DNA of 64,000 nucleotides from the NCBI RefSeq assembly GCF_014635665.1, contig NZ_BMDG01000004.1:124001-188000 (forward strand), read 5' to 3'. The notes under the pieces are model-generated. The model saw only the letters and a program-made list of their open reading frames with translations, was not told the DNA's origin and did not search any database. The position numbers and the translations under genes are program-made. This document shows positions 1 to 9,073 of the stretch, in pieces (position 1 is the stretch's first letter; every line of letters begins with the position of its first letter). The DNA comes from Isoptericola cucumis (GTDB lineage Bacteria; Actinomycetota; Actinomycetes; Actinomycetales; Cellulomonadaceae).

Positions 1-953
1 AGGAGGCCGCGCGCGCCGCCCTGCGGGACGCCGAGCAGGTGCTGCGCCGCGAGAAGCGGGAGCGGATCAAGGCGGAGGAGCGCATCGCGCACTCCGAGCG
101 CCGCGGCCGCAAGGACGTCGCGGAGCGCCGGTATGTCAAGGCGCAGATCAACGACCGGCGCAACTCGGCCGAGAAGTCCCAGGCCGCCCGGCGGGGCCAG
201 GCCGCCGACAAGGAGGCCGAGGCCCGCGCGGCGGTCGAGGCGGCGGAGCGCTCCGTGCGCGACGACGACCGCATCGTCGTCGACCTGCCCGACCCCGACG
301 TGCCCGCGGGCCGCCGCCTGGCCGTGCTGCGCGGCACGGACGGGCGCGAGGTCCTGCTCGCCGGGCCCGAGCGCGTGGCCCTCACCGGACCCAACGGCGT
401 CGGCAAGACGACGCTGCTGGAGCACCTCGTGGCCGACGCGGGTCCCGGCCCGGGCACCGACGGCGCGCACGTCCCCGCCGCCGACGTCGGCGGGGCGACG
501 GCGGGGGCGCTCACCGACCGCGTCGGCTACCTGCCGCAGCGGCTCGACGTGCTCGACGACGACGCGACCGTCCTCGACGCGGTGCGCGCCGGTGCGCCGC
601 ACGTGCCGCCCGGGGAGCTGCGGGGCCGCCTGGCGCGGTTCCTCGTCCGGGGGGACCAGGTGGACCGGCCGGTGCGCACGCTCTCCGGGGGCGAGCGGTT
701 CCGGGTGAGCCTCGCGCGGCTGCTGCTCGCCGACCCGCCGGCGCAGCTGCTCGTGCTCGACGAGCCGACCAACAACCTGGACCTCGCGAGCACCGACCAG
801 CTCGTGGGCGCGCTCGCGGCCTACCGCGGCGGGCTGCTCGTGGTGAGCCACGACGCGGCCTTCCTCGCCCGGATCGGGCTGGACGCGAGGGTGGAGCTGC
901 GCAGGGACGGCACCCTGCACCACGAGCGCGAGACGTCGACCCTGCCGGGCTGA
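1..953 (+). CDS. ABC-F family ATPase, C-terminal part (5' end outside window)
   Basis: The reading frame is open from base 3 to a TGA at 951-953, so about 316 C-terminal residues are visible and the start lies upstream. The first ~80 residues are a highly charged Arg/Lys/Glu/Ala linker. A second nucleotide-binding domain follows, with Walker A GPNGVGKTT, signature LSGGE (about 681-695) and Walker B LVLDEPTNN (about 751-777). There are no membrane segments. This layout fits the soluble ABC-F proteins, which act on ribosomes in translation or antibiotic protection. Which subfamily it belongs to cannot be judged from this half. Confidence 0.88.
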   Translation, partial: EAARAALRDAEQVLRREKRERIKAEERIAHSERRGRKDVAERRYVKAQINDRRNSAEKSQAARRGQAADKEAEARAAVEAAERSVRDDDRIVVDLPDPDVPAGRRLAVLRGTDGREVLLAGPERVALTGPNGVGKTTLLEHLVADAGPGPGTDGAHVPAADVGGATAGALTDRVGYLPQRLDVLDDDATVLDAVRAGAPHVPPGELRGRLARFLVRGDQVDRPVRTLSGGERFRVSLARLLLADPPAQLLVLDEPTNNLDLASTDQLVGALAAYRGGLLVVSHDAAFLARIGLDARVELRRDGTLHHERETSTLPG

Positions 954-990
954 CGGCGCCACCGGTCCCGCCGGGGGCCGGGCGGGTCGG

Positions 991-996
991 TACGGT
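991..996 (+). promoter_or_regulatory. -10 hexamer TACGGT of the M20 hydrolase gene
   Basis: TACGGT ends 6 bases before the GTG at 1003 and there is no purine-rich ribosome binding site between them. The spacing is that expected for a leaderless mRNA starting at the GTG. No clear -35 box is seen. Confidence 0.45.
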
Positions 997-1002
997 GGGC
1001 GC

Positions 1003-2373
1003 GTGACGTCCCAGCCGATCGCCTCCACCCCGCCCGTGCCCACCGCCGCCGACGAGGTCGTCGGCATCTGCCAGGACCTGCTGCGCATCGACACCTCGAA
1101 CTACGCCACCGACGACGGGCCGGGGGAGCGGCTCGCCGCCGAGCACGTCGCCGGGCTCCTCACGGAGGTGGGGCTCGACGTCGAGATGTTCGAGCCGTTC
1201 CCGCGGCGGACGTCGGTCGTGACGCGGATCGCCGGCACCGACCCCAGCCGGCCGGCGCTGGTGCTGCACGGGCACACCGACGTGGTGCCCGCCGCGGCGG
1301 AGGACTGGTCCGTCGACCCGTTCGCCGGCGAGGAGATCGACGGCCTGCTGTGGGGCCGCGGCGCCGTCGACATGAAGGACATGGACGCGATGATCCTGTC
1401 GGTGGTGCGCCAGATGGTCCGCGAGGGCCGGCGGCCGGCCCGGGACGTGGTGGTCGCCTTCTTCGCGGACGAGGAGGCGGGCGGCGTCAAGGGCGCGCAG
1501 TGGGCGGTGCGGAACCGGCCGGAGCTCTTCGAGGGCGCGACGGAGGCGATCAGCGAGGTCGGGGGCTTCTCCGTCGAGGTCGGCGGACGTCGCGCCTACC
1601 TGCTGCAGACGGCGGAGAAGGGCCTGGCCTGGCTGCGGCTCGTCGCCGAGGGGCGGGCGGGACACGGGTCGCAGGTGAACCACGACAACGCGGTCACGGA
1701 GCTCGCGGCGGCCGTCGCGCGCATCGGGCAGCACCGCTGGCCGTACACGCTGACCCCGACCGTCGAGCGGCTGCTGCGCGGCGTCGCCGACCTCACGGGG
1801 CTGCCGCTCGACCTCGACCCGGGCGCCGGCGACCGGCCCGGGGTGGTCGACCGCGAGCAGGTGGACGCCCTGGTGGCGGCGCTGGGCCCGGCGGCGCGGT
1901 TCGTCGGGGCGACGGTGCGGCACACGTCCAACCCCACCCAGCTCGACGCCGGGTACAAGTCGAACGTCATCCCCGGGCGGGCGCAGGCCGCCGTGGACGT
2001 GCGCCTGGTCCCCGGCCACGAGGACGAGGGGATGGCGACGCTGCGCGAGCTCGCCGGCCCGCACGTGCGGGTGGAGCCGATCCACCAGGACGTGGCGCTC
2101 GAGGTCCCCTTCTCCGGCGACCTCGTGGACACGATGGTGGCCTCGCTCCTCGCCGAGGACCCGGGGGCCGCGGTCCTGCCGTACACGCTGTCCGGCGGCA
2201 CGGACAACAAGTCGCTGTCCAAGCTGGGCATCACGGGGTACGGGTTCGCGCCGCTGCGCCTGCCCGCCGACCTCGACTTCTCGGGCATGTTCCACGGCGT
2301 CGACGAGCGGGTCCCGACCGACGCCCTGAAGTTCGGCACCCGCGTCCTGGACCGCCTGCTGCGCGGCTGCTGA
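1003..2373 (+). CDS. M20 family zinc peptidase/deacylase
   Basis: A 456-residue cytosolic metallohydrolase of the M20/M25/M40 family, which cleaves amide bonds of peptides or N-acyl amino acids with two zinc ions. Visible motifs are HGHTDVVP (residues 89-96), GRGAVDMKD with the bridging Asp at 123, and ADEEAGG with the catalytic Glu pair at 157-158. A late His lies near the C-terminus in GMFHGVDE. Length fits the family. The GTG start has no Shine-Dalgarno sequence but sits 6 bases after a -10-like hexamer. The gene stands alone, between an ABC-F gene and a convergent kinase-like gene. Substrate is unknown; ArgE/DapE-type activity is possible. Confidence 0.9.
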   Translation: MTSQPIASTPPVPTAADEVVGICQDLLRIDTSNYATDDGPGERLAAEHVAGLLTEVGLDVEMFEPFPRRTSVVTRIAGTDPSRPALVLHGHTDVVPAAAEDWSVDPFAGEEIDGLLWGRGAVDMKDMDAMILSVVRQMVREGRRPARDVVVAFFADEEAGGVKGAQWAVRNRPELFEGATEAISEVGGFSVEVGGRRAYLLQTAEKGLAWLRLVAEGRAGHGSQVNHDNAVTELAAAVARIGQHRWPYTLTPTVERLLRGVADLTGLPLDLDPGAGDRPGVVDREQVDALVAALGPAARFVGATVRHTSNPTQLDAGYKSNVIPGRAQAAVDVRLVPGHEDEGMATLRELAGPHVRVEPIHQDVALEVPFSGDLVDTMVASLLAEDPGAAVLPYTLSGGTDNKSLSKLGITGYGFAPLRLPADLDFSGMFHGVDERVPTDALKFGTRVLDRLLRGC

Positions 2374-2405
2374 GCAGCGGGCTACGGGTCTGAGGGGCCA
2401 GCGCG

Positions 2406-3236
2406 TCAGTCGCGGGCCAGGGACGCGAGCAGGCGGCGCGTGGCGTCCACGTACCCGCCGCCGAACAACACGGCGTGCACGGCCAGCGGGTACAGCTGGT
2501 GCAGCGCCGTCCGCTCCGGCCGGCCTGCCGCGAGCGGGCGCCCGGACTCGAGCGCGGCGGCCTCGTACGCCGCCACGAGCTCGTCGAGGTGCGGGGCGCC
2601 GAAGAGGGCCAGCATCGCCAGGTCGGCCTCGCGGTGCCCGCCGTGGGCCGCCGGGTCGATGAGCACCGCCTCCACCTCGCCCGTCCCGGGGACGCCGGAC
2701 CCTGACGCGCCGGACCACAGGACGTTGCCGGACCACAGGTCCCCGTGCAGGCGCGCGGGCGCCTCGTCGGCCGCGGGACCGGCGAGCGCCGGCAGCCGCA
2801 CGCACACCCGCTCCACGGTCGCCGCGTCGTGGGCCGTGAGGACCCCGCGCTCGCGTCCCTGCTCGACGACGGGGCGCAGGCGGGCGTCGGCGTAGAACGA
2901 CGGCCAGTCGTCCCACGACCCGGCGGCCGTCGGCAGCGGGTCGTCGAGCGGGCCGAAGTAGCCACGGCACGGGTCGTCGGCGGTCGGGGGCAGCGCGCCG
3001 AACGCCGGGGCACCGGCGTCGTGCAGGACGGCGAGGCGCCGGCCGAGGTCGCGGGCCGCCGCGGGCGTCGGCGTCGTCGTGGCGACGTGCTCCAGGTCCA
3101 GGTGGTCGCCGGCGACCTCGACCACGCGCGCGACCCGCGGCCCGCCCGGCACCTCGAGCCAGCGCAGGCCGGCGGCCTCGAGGGCGAAGAACCCCTCGGG
3201 CGCGTCCGTGCGGGACTTGCGGAACACCTCGGTCAT
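2406..3236 (-). CDS. Fructosamine kinase family protein
   Basis: A 276-residue member of the fructosamine-3-kinase/aminoglycoside-phosphotransferase fold, which in this family phosphorylates ketoamines on glycated amines or proteins. The catalytic loop reads LHGDLWSGNVLW, followed by the metal-binding VLIDPAAHGGHREADLAM segment, both typical of the family. The ATG at 3236 (MTEVFRKS) was chosen because the family normally begins close to this point and upstream residues in the frame are low-complexity. It is convergent with the M20 gene and is followed upstream by a small gene on the same strand. Confidence 0.83.
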   Translation of the reverse strand: MTEVFRKSRTDAPEGFFALEAAGLRWLEVPGGPRVARVVEVAGDHLDLEHVATTTPTPAAARDLGRRLAVLHDAGAPAFGALPPTADDPCRGYFGPLDDPLPTAAGSWDDWPSFYADARLRPVVEQGRERGVLTAHDAATVERVCVRLPALAGPAADEAPARLHGDLWSGNVLWSGASGSGVPGTGEVEAVLIDPAAHGGHREADLAMLALFGAPHLDELVAAYEAAALESGRPLAAGRPERTALHQLYPLAVHAVLFGGGYVDATRRLLASLARD

Positions 3237-3289
3237 GGCGGCGGGCCTCGGCGGGGTCTGCGCGACCCCGCGGTCGTCGGTCGGGGGCC

Positions 3290-3568
3290 TCAGAAGGTGG
3301 CGGACACCTTGATGATCTTGCGCCGCAGCCACACCCGGCGCTCCCCGCCCACGTAGAGGCGGGTGCGGGCGAGCTCCCAGCGGCCGTACTCGGCCTCGTC
3401 GGTGAGCAGGCGGCGGGCGTCCGGGACGCTCGTCGCCCGGTCGATCGTCACCACCCGGTACTCGTACTGACCGTGCTTGCGCCATGCCGACCCAGAAGCC
3501 GACCCCGCGGCCGACCCTGCGGACCCGGATGCAGAACCCGAGCCGGCCCGCGTCGAGCGTGCCACCAT
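3290..3568 (-). CDS. Small DUF5703-like protein
   Basis: A 92-residue protein. The C-terminal ~60 residues (QYEYRVVTI, then LLTDEAEYGRWELARTRLY, ending WLRRKIIK) match the pattern I know from small actinobacterial DUF5703 proteins, which have no known function. The first ~30 residues are a Gly/Ser/Ala low-complexity stretch, so the real start could be later, although no better in-frame ATG is seen. It is divergent from the acidic repeat gene at 3638 across 69 bases and lies 53 bases ahead of the fructosamine kinase gene on the same strand, so the two may be cotranscribed. Confidence 0.65.
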   Translation of the reverse strand: MVARSTRAGSGSASGSAGSAAGSASGSAWRKHGQYEYRVVTIDRATSVPDARRLLTDEAEYGRWELARTRLYVGGERRVWLRRKIIKVSATF

Positions 3569-3625
3569 CCCTCGTCCTCCCACCTGGTCGGTGTCCTCGT
3601 GTGCCCATTGTGCCTCCGAGGGCGC

Positions 3626-3631
3626 TACGGT
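3626..3631 (+). promoter_or_regulatory. -10 hexamer TACGGT of the acidic protein gene
   Basis: TACGGT ends 6 bases before the ATG at 3638, the same leaderless spacing as many other genes in this window. Confidence 0.4.
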
Positions 3632-3637
3632 CAGAGC

Positions 3638-3997
3638 ATGACCGCAGACCCGCGTGCCGCGCTGGACCGCTTCGTCGCCGCGCTGGAGGCCCACTACCAC
3701 GCGGTGTCGACCCGCCGCGGGGACGACGACCCGGCGGTGGACGACGCCTACGAGGTGCTCGCCGACGCCTACGAGGTCTACGAGGACTCGCTCGCCCAGG
3801 TGTACTCCGAGGTGACGCCGTTCTACCTCGACGACGGCGACGACGACTCGGACGACGACCGGGACGACGACCGGGACGACGACCGGGACGACGACCGGGA
3901 CGACGACCGGGACGATGCGGACGAGCGGGACGGCGACGACGACCACGACGACGACGACCTCGAGGGCGCGCGCGGCGAGCTCGACCGGAGCCGCTGA
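3638..3997 (+). CDS. Acidic hypothetical protein with DDDR repeat tail
   Basis: A 119-residue protein with no recognised domain. Residues 1-65 look helical and ordered (alternating DAYEVLADAYEVYEDSL) and carry typical G+C-rich third codon positions. Residues ~66-110 are almost only Asp with Arg every fourth residue, encoded by five exact 12-bp repeats. The ATG at 3638 starts the conserved-looking part and sits behind a -10-like hexamer. Function is unknown; the tail would be disordered and strongly negative, suited to ionic binding of metal or basic protein, but this is speculation. Confidence 0.6.
   Translation: MTADPRAALDRFVAALEAHYHAVSTRRGDDDPAVDDAYEVLADAYEVYEDSLAQVYSEVTPFYLDDGDDDSDDDRDDDRDDDRDDDRDDDRDDADERDGDDDHDDDDLEGARGELDRSR
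3851..3910 (+). repeat. 12-bp tandem repeat, 5 copies (GACGACGACCGG)
   Basis: Five exact head-to-tail copies, in frame, each encoding Asp-Asp-Asp-Arg in the acidic protein. Copy number changes would not shift the reading frame. Confidence 0.95.
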
Positions 3998-4014
3998 GCG
4001 GCCCGTCCGGCAGG

Positions 4015-4989
4015 TCACCAGCGTTCGGGGTAGCCCACCTCGGGCGCGGACACGTCGTCGAGCGCCGCGTGCACCTCGGCGGGCAGGGCGAGGTCCACGG
4101 CCGCCAACGAGGTGCGCAGCTGGGCCGGGGTGCGCGCGCCCACCACGGCGCACGCGAGCGTGTCGCGCGCCAGCAGCCACGCCAGCGCCACCTCGAGGGG
4201 TGCGCGACCGAGCCCCTCGGCGGCGGTGGCGACCGCCTCCACGACCGCTGACGACACGTCGTCGAGATACGGGTCCACGAAGGCCGCGAGGTGCGGCGAG
4301 GCCGCGCGCGAGTCGGCGGGCAGGGACCGGCGGTACTTGCCCGTGAGCACCCCGCGGCCGAGCGGCGACCAGGCGAGCAGCCCCAGCCCGAGCGTGGACG
4401 CGGCAGGCACGACGTCGCGCTCGACGCCCCGCTGCAGCAGCGAGTACTCCAGCTCGAGACCGGTGAGCCCGACCCCGTCGCACGACGCACCCTGCAGCAG
4501 GGTCGCGGCCCGCGCGGCCGCCCAGGCGGGGTGGTTGGCGAGGCCCACGTAGCGTGCCCGCCCGGAGGTGACGGCCTGCCGCAGCGCGGAGACGGTCTCC
4601 TCGAGCGGTGTCGCCGGGTCGGGGCACGCCACGAGGTACAGGTCGACGTGGTCCGTGCCGAGCCGCTCGAGCGAGGAGTCGAGGTCGGCGAGCAGCCCGC
4701 CGCGGGACGCGTCGACCTGGGCCCCCGCGGGGCCGCCGCGCACCCCGCCCTTGGTGCACAGCACCAGCTCGTCGCGCCGCACCTTGCCCGCCAGCAACGA
4801 GCCGATCAGCCGTTCCGCGTCCCCGTCGCCGTAGGTGGCCGCCGTGTCCACGAACGAGCCGCCCGCGTCGACGAAGTCCCGCAGCTGCTCCGCGGCGTCG
4901 ATCTCGTCGGTGTCACGCCCCCACGTCATGGTCCCCAGGCCCAGCTCGGACACCCGCAGACCCGACCGGCCCACCGCACGACGCTCCAT
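4015..4989 (-). CDS. Aldo/keto reductase family protein
   Basis: A 324-residue NADPH-dependent oxidoreductase-type TIM barrel. It opens with the family pattern [21 protein letters not shown], then [14 protein letters not shown] (active Asp and Tyr), LCTKGG (active Lys), [14 protein letters not shown] and, near the end, the cofactor-binding [14 protein letters not shown]. Where family members usually have LHxPDP, this protein has VACPDP, so the usual active-site His is replaced by Ala and catalysis may be altered. The ATG at 4989 sits 8 bases after a TAGCCT hexamer (5003-4998). Divergent from uppP. Substrate unknown. Confidence 0.88.
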   Translation of the reverse strand: MERRAVGRSGLRVSELGLGTMTWGRDTDEIDAAEQLRDFVDAGGSFVDTAATYGDGDAERLIGSLLAGKVRRDELVLCTKGGVRGGPAGAQVDASRGGLLADLDSSLERLGTDHVDLYLVACPDPATPLEETVSALRQAVTSGRARYVGLANHPAWAAARAATLLQGASCDGVGLTGLELEYSLLQRGVERDVVPAASTLGLGLLAWSPLGRGVLTGKYRRSLPADSRAASPHLAAFVDPYLDDVSSAVVEAVATAAEGLGRAPLEVALAWLLARDTLACAVVGARTPAQLRTSLAAVDLALPAEVHAALDDVSAPEVGYPERW

Positions 4990-5047
4990 GGCGGGACAGG
5001 CTACCGGCGCCCGGGACGTGCTGGGCGGGAAACGCGCCGCGGCCCGG

Positions 5048-5053
5048 TAGTGT
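5048..5053 (+). promoter_or_regulatory. -10 hexamer TAGTGT of uppP
   Basis: TAGTGT ends 8 bases before the GTG at 5062, with no ribosome binding site; likely leaderless. Confidence 0.35.
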
Positions 5054-5061
5054 GGCGGCCC

Positions 5062-5934
5062 GTGACTGCGTGGGAAGCCATCCTCCTGGGGCTCGTCCAG
5101 GGCCTGACCGAGTTCCTCCCGATCTCCTCGAGCGCCCACCTGCGCATCGTCGGGGAGCTGCTCGGCTCGTCCGACCCCGGGGCCGCGTTCACGGCGATCA
5201 CCCAGATCGGCACCGAGGCGGCCGTGCTGCTGTACTACCGGCGCATGATCCGGGACATCTGCGTGGCCTGGTGGCGGTCGCTGACGGGTGTGCACGGCAC
5301 CGACTGGAAGTCGCGCCTCGGCGCGCACGACCCGGAGGCCAGGATGGCCTGGTTCATCGCCCTGGGCTCCGTCCCGATCGTCGTGCTCGGCCTGCTGTTC
5401 CAGGACGCGATCGAGACGACCCTGCGCAACCTGTGGATCACCGTCTTCACCCTCGCCTTCTTCGGTCTCCTGCTCGGGCTGGCCGACAAGATCGGGCGCC
5501 GCACCCGCAAGCTCGACGAGCTCACCGGGTCGCGCGCCGTGGCGTTCGGGTTCGCGCAGTCCCTCGCCCTGATCCCCGGGGTCTCGCGCTCGGGCGGCAC
5601 GATCACCGCCGGGCTGCTCATGGGGTTCACCCGCAAGGCCGCGGCGGACTACTCCTTCCTGCTCGCGGTCCCCGCGGTCCTGGGGTCGGGCTTCTACCAG
5701 CTCGCGAAGGCCGCCGGGTCGGAGCCGACGCCCGGCGCGCCGGGCGCGGTCGCGACGCTCATCGCGACGCTCGTCGCGTTCGTCGTCGGCTACGTCGTGA
5801 TCATCGGGTTCCTCAAGCTCATCACCACGCACTCCTTCATGCCGTTCGTCTGGTACCGGCTCGGCCTCGCGGCGGTCGTCGTGGTGCTGCTCCTCACAGG
5901 GGTCCTGACGCCCAACGGTGGGATCGTCGTCTGA
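5062..5934 (+). CDS. uppP: Undecaprenyl-diphosphate phosphatase
   Basis: A 290-residue integral membrane enzyme that hydrolyses undecaprenyl pyrophosphate to the monophosphate, recycling the lipid carrier for cell-wall synthesis; members also give bacitracin tolerance. Motif 1 is [16 protein letters not shown] near the N-terminus and motif 2 is PGVSRSGGT at about residues 173-181, holding the known catalytic Glu, Ser and Arg. Six or more hydrophobic segments are visible. The GTG at 5062 begins exactly at the family N-terminus ([13 protein letters not shown]). mshC follows 29 bases later. Confidence 0.96.
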   Translation: MTAWEAILLGLVQGLTEFLPISSSAHLRIVGELLGSSDPGAAFTAITQIGTEAAVLLYYRRMIRDICVAWWRSLTGVHGTDWKSRLGAHDPEARMAWFIALGSVPIVVLGLLFQDAIETTLRNLWITVFTLAFFGLLLGLADKIGRRTRKLDELTGSRAVAFGFAQSLALIPGVSRSGGTITAGLLMGFTRKAAADYSFLLAVPAVLGSGFYQLAKAAGSEPTPGAPGAVATLIATLVAFVVGYVVIIGFLKLITTHSFMPFVWYRLGLAAVVVVLLLTGVLTPNGGIVV

Positions 5935-5951
5935 CCACGTCGAGGGGCCGG

Positions 5952-5957
5952 TAGCCT
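5952..5957 (+). promoter_or_regulatory. -10 hexamer TAGCCT of mshC
   Basis: TAGCCT ends 6 bases before the GTG at 5964; no Shine-Dalgarno sequence. Leaderless start inferred. Confidence 0.45.
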
Positions 5958-5963
5958 GGGCGC

Positions 5964-7244
5964 GTGCGTTCCTGGCCCGCCCCGCAGATCCCCGAGCTCC
6001 CCCGTCCCACCGAGGGTCACGCCCCGGTCCGGGTGCACGACTCGACCACCGGTGCCCTCGTGGAGGCGGCACCGGGCGACACCGCGCGGTACTACGTGTG
6101 CGGCATCACCCCGTACGACTCGACCCACCTCGGTCATGCGAACACCTACGTGGCGTTCGACCTGCTGCACCGCGCGTGGCGCGACGCAGGCAAGGACGTG
6201 ACGTTCGTCTCGAACGTCACCGACGTCGACGACCCGCTCCTCGAGCGCGCCACGGCCACCGGGGTCGACTGGCGCCGGCTCGCTGCCGAGCAGACCGACC
6301 TGTTCCGCGAGGACATGGCCGCGCTCGGGATGGTGCCGCCGCACACCTGGACCGGTGCCGTGGAGTCGGTCCCCGCCGTCGTGGGCGCGGTCGAGCAGCT
6401 GCTGGCGGACGGCGCCGCCTACCGCGTGCCCGTCGAGCCGGGCGCCGGGGGAGACGACCCCGGGCTGGGCGACGTCTACGCCGACCTGTCGGCCGACCCA
6501 GGCTTCGGCTCGGTGTCGCGGCTGGAGCCCGCGACGATGGCCGCGCTGTTCGCCGAGCGCGGCGGCGACCCGCAGCGCGAGGGCAAGAAGAACCCGCTCG
6601 ACCCGCTGCTGTGGCGCCGGGAGCGGCCGGGCGAGCCGTCCTGGGACGGGTCGTCGCTCGGCACGGGGCGCCCGGGCTGGCACGTCGAGTGTGCCGTCAT
6701 CGCCCGCGACGGCCTCGGGCTCCCGTTCGACCTGCAGGGCGGGGGATCGGACCTGCTGTTCCCGCACCACGAGATGTCGACGTCGCACGACCGGCTGCTC
6801 GGCGGCGGCGGGGCCCGGGTGCACGTGCACGCGGGCCTGGTCGGCTACCAGGGCGAGAAGATGAGCAAGTCGCGCGGCAACCTGGTCTTCGTCTCCGTGC
6901 TGCGCGACGCCGGCGTCGACCCGATGGCGATCCGCCTGGCGCTCCTCGCGCACCACTACCGCACCGAGTGGGAGTGGACCGACGCCGACCTCGAGGCCGG
7001 CGCCGCCCGCCTCGAGCGGTGGCGGGCCTCCGTCTCGGGCAACGGCGGGCCCGCGCCCGACGAGACGCTCGCCGCCGTGCGCGCGGCCCTGGCCGACGAC
7101 CTTGACGCCCCCGCGGCGCTCGCGGCCGTCGACGCGTGGGCGGAACGTTCTCTCGACCCGGCACGTGACACGACCCACGACACCGAGGGCGCGCCCGGCG
7201 TGGTCGCGCGGACGATCGACGCCCTGCTCGGCGTCCGGCTGTGA
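5964..7244 (+). CDS. mshC: Cysteine:GlcN-Ins ligase, mycothiol biosynthesis
   Basis: A 426-residue class I tRNA-synthetase-like ligase, derived from CysRS, that joins cysteine through an adenylate to 1-D-myo-inosityl-2-amino-2-deoxyglucopyranoside, the step before the last in mycothiol synthesis. Motifs are the zinc Cys at 46 in [20 protein letters not shown] (including the HxGH signature), [16 protein letters not shown], the WHVECAVIA zinc region and [11 protein letters not shown] as the KMSKS loop. Length matches MshC (about 410-430) and there is no CysRS-type anticodon domain. Mycothiol is specific to Actinobacteria, which supports the taxonomic assignment. Confidence 0.96.
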   Translation: MRSWPAPQIPELPRPTEGHAPVRVHDSTTGALVEAAPGDTARYYVCGITPYDSTHLGHANTYVAFDLLHRAWRDAGKDVTFVSNVTDVDDPLLERATATGVDWRRLAAEQTDLFREDMAALGMVPPHTWTGAVESVPAVVGAVEQLLADGAAYRVPVEPGAGGDDPGLGDVYADLSADPGFGSVSRLEPATMAALFAERGGDPQREGKKNPLDPLLWRRERPGEPSWDGSSLGTGRPGWHVECAVIARDGLGLPFDLQGGGSDLLFPHHEMSTSHDRLLGGGGARVHVHAGLVGYQGEKMSKSRGNLVFVSVLRDAGVDPMAIRLALLAHHYRTEWEWTDADLEAGAARLERWRASVSGNGGPAPDETLAAVRAALADDLDAPAALAAVDAWAERSLDPARDTTHDTEGAPGVVARTIDALLGVRL

Positions 7245-7277
7245 CGCGGTCTTAGCCGCGGTGGTGGCGGACGGGGC

Positions 7278-8174
7278 CTACCCCTTGTCGGTGCCCTTGT
7301 CCCCGCCCTTTTCTCCGCCCTTGTCGCCGCCGACGTCGCGGCGGCGCAGGTAGCGCTCAAACTCACGGGCGATGGCGTCGCCCGACGCCTCGGGCAGGTC
7401 GGCCGTGTCCTTGGCCTCCTCCAGCTGCTGGACGTACTCCGAGATCTCCGCGTCCTCGCTCGCGAGCTCGTCGACACCGTGCTGCCACGCCTCGGCATCC
7501 TCCGGCAGGTCGCCCAGCGGGACGGGCTCGGCCAGCAGCTCCTCCACGCGGGTGAGGATCGCGAGGGTTGCCTTGGGCGACGGCGGGTTGGCGACGTAGT
7601 GCGGGACGGCCGCCCAGAGCGACACCGACTGGAAGCCGCGCTCCGCGGCCGCGTGCTGCAGCACCCCGACGATCCCCGTCGGGCCCTCGTAGAGGCTGGG
7701 CTCGACGTCCAGGACCGCCTGCAGGCCCACGCTCTCGGTGGTCGCCGTCATCGGGATGGGACGCGTGTGCGGGACGTCCGCGAGGAGCGCGCCGAGGGTC
7801 ACGACCGTCTGCACGCCGAGCTCCTCGGCGAGGTCGAGCAGCTCGGCGCAGTAGGAGCGCCACCGGAACGAGGGCTCGATCCCGTGCACCAGCACCACCG
7901 TGCGGTCCGGCAGCTCGGCCACCGAGACCGTCGTCGTCGGCCACGTGATCACGCGCTCGCCGTCCGGCCCCGACTCCATGACCGGCCGGTTCACCTGGAA
8001 GTCGTGGTAGAGCTCCGGGTCCAGCTCGCGCACCTGCGTCGCGCCCCAGATGCCGGCGAGGTGGGTGAGCGCCGAGGTCGCCGCGCTCCCGGCGTCGTTC
8101 CAGCCCTCGAACGCCGCCACCATCACGGTCTGTCGTGCGGCGTGGCGCCCGCCGGAGTCCGGCTCGATCGTCAT
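7278..8174 (-). CDS. PAC2 family protein
   Basis: A 298-residue protein of the PAC2 (proteasome assembly chaperone 2) fold. The N-terminal core has VMVAAFEGWNDAGSAAT, the middle VTLGALLADVPHTRP, and a later stretch SLWAAVPHYVA, all typical of actinobacterial members near mshC. The last ~20 residues are a GDKGGEKGG-like repeat encoded by imperfect 15-bp units. No catalytic residues are known. The ATG at 8174 follows a TAGGCT hexamer by 6 bases. Its convergent neighbour is mshC and the proteasome operon lies about 2 kb away; a role in proteasome assembly in bacteria is unproven. Confidence 0.88.
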   Translation of the reverse strand: MTIEPDSGGRHAARQTVMVAAFEGWNDAGSAATSALTHLAGIWGATQVRELDPELYHDFQVNRPVMESGPDGERVITWPTTTVSVAELPDRTVVLVHGIEPSFRWRSYCAELLDLAEELGVQTVVTLGALLADVPHTRPIPMTATTESVGLQAVLDVEPSLYEGPTGIVGVLQHAAAERGFQSVSLWAAVPHYVANPPSPKATLAILTRVEELLAEPVPLGDLPEDAEAWQHGVDELASEDAEISEYVQQLEEAKDTADLPEASGDAIAREFERYLRRRDVGGDKGGEKGGDKGTDKG

Positions 8175-8254
8175 TCGGCCAGCCTATACACGCCCCCGTC
8201 GAGCCGACGGCACGACGGCGCCGGGCGGCACACGGAGGTCCGTACGATGGACGG

Positions 8255-9034
8255 GTGCCTGCCGACCTGACGACCGACCCGACGACCGAGCTGCCGAGGG
8301 TGCCGACGACCCAGCCCCCGACCGCGCCGACGACCGCGCGCGCCGCCGCGCCGCGCGACGGCTCCGACCTCCGGCCCGCCGCCGTGCTGTGGGACATGGA
8401 CGGCACGCTGGTCGACACCGAGCCGTACTGGATCGCGGCCGAGCAGGAGCTCGTCGCCGAGCACGGCGGCACCTGGACCCACGAGCAGGCGCTGCAGCTG
8501 GTCGGCAACGCGCTGACGGTGTCGGCGGGCATCCTGCGCGACCAGGCCGGCGTCGACATGGAGCCGGACGCGATCGTGGAGCGGCTGCTCGGACGCGTCG
8601 TGGAGCAGGTCCGGGTGCGGGTGCCGTGGCGCCCCGGCGCGGTGGAGCTGCTGAGCGAGCTCGTCGCGCAGGGGGTGCCGTGCGCCCTGGTCACGATGAG
8701 CTACGCGTCGCTCGCCCGCGAGGTCGTCGACCGCGCCCCTACGAACGCCTTCCGCACGGTGGTCACCGGCGACCAGGTGACCCGGGGCAAGCCCGACCCG
8801 GAGCCCTACCTGACGGCGGCCGCGCGGCTCGGCGTGGAGCCGGCCGCCTGCGTCGCGATCGAGGACTCGCCCACCGGCATCGCCTCGGCGCGCGCCGCCG
8901 GCGTCCCGACGCTCGGCGTCGAGGCCGTGGTCCCGGTGCCGCGCCAGGCCGGGCTGAGCCGGGCGACGTCGCTCGCGGACGTCGACCCGGCGACCCTCGG
9001 CCGGATCGCCACCGGCGAGGTGCTCGACCTCTGA
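8255..9034 (+). CDS. HAD superfamily hydrolase (phosphatase-like)
   Basis: A 259-residue HAD hydrolase of the beta-phosphoglucomutase/phosphoglycolate-phosphatase type. Motif I is DMDGTLVDTE with nucleophile Asp 47 and acid/base Asp 49, motif II Thr lies in ALVTMSYASLA, motif III Lys in RGKPDPEPYL and motif IV in IEDSPTGIASARAAG. A helical cap domain sits between motifs I and II. Residues 2-40 are a Thr/Pro-rich disordered leader. GTG 8255 is preferred because TACGAT ends 6 bases before it and no other start is closer to the domain. Substrate cannot be predicted. Confidence 0.88.
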   Translation: MPADLTTDPTTELPRVPTTQPPTAPTTARAAAPRDGSDLRPAAVLWDMDGTLVDTEPYWIAAEQELVAEHGGTWTHEQALQLVGNALTVSAGILRDQAGVDMEPDAIVERLLGRVVEQVRVRVPWRPGAVELLSELVAQGVPCALVTMSYASLAREVVDRAPTNAFRTVVTGDQVTRGKPDPEPYLTAAARLGVEPAACVAIEDSPTGIASARAAGVPTLGVEAVVPVPRQAGLSRATSLADVDPATLGRIATGEVLDL

Positions 9035-9073
9035 CCTTCCCTCACCGGCAGGGCCGGCAGGGCCGGGCCGGCC

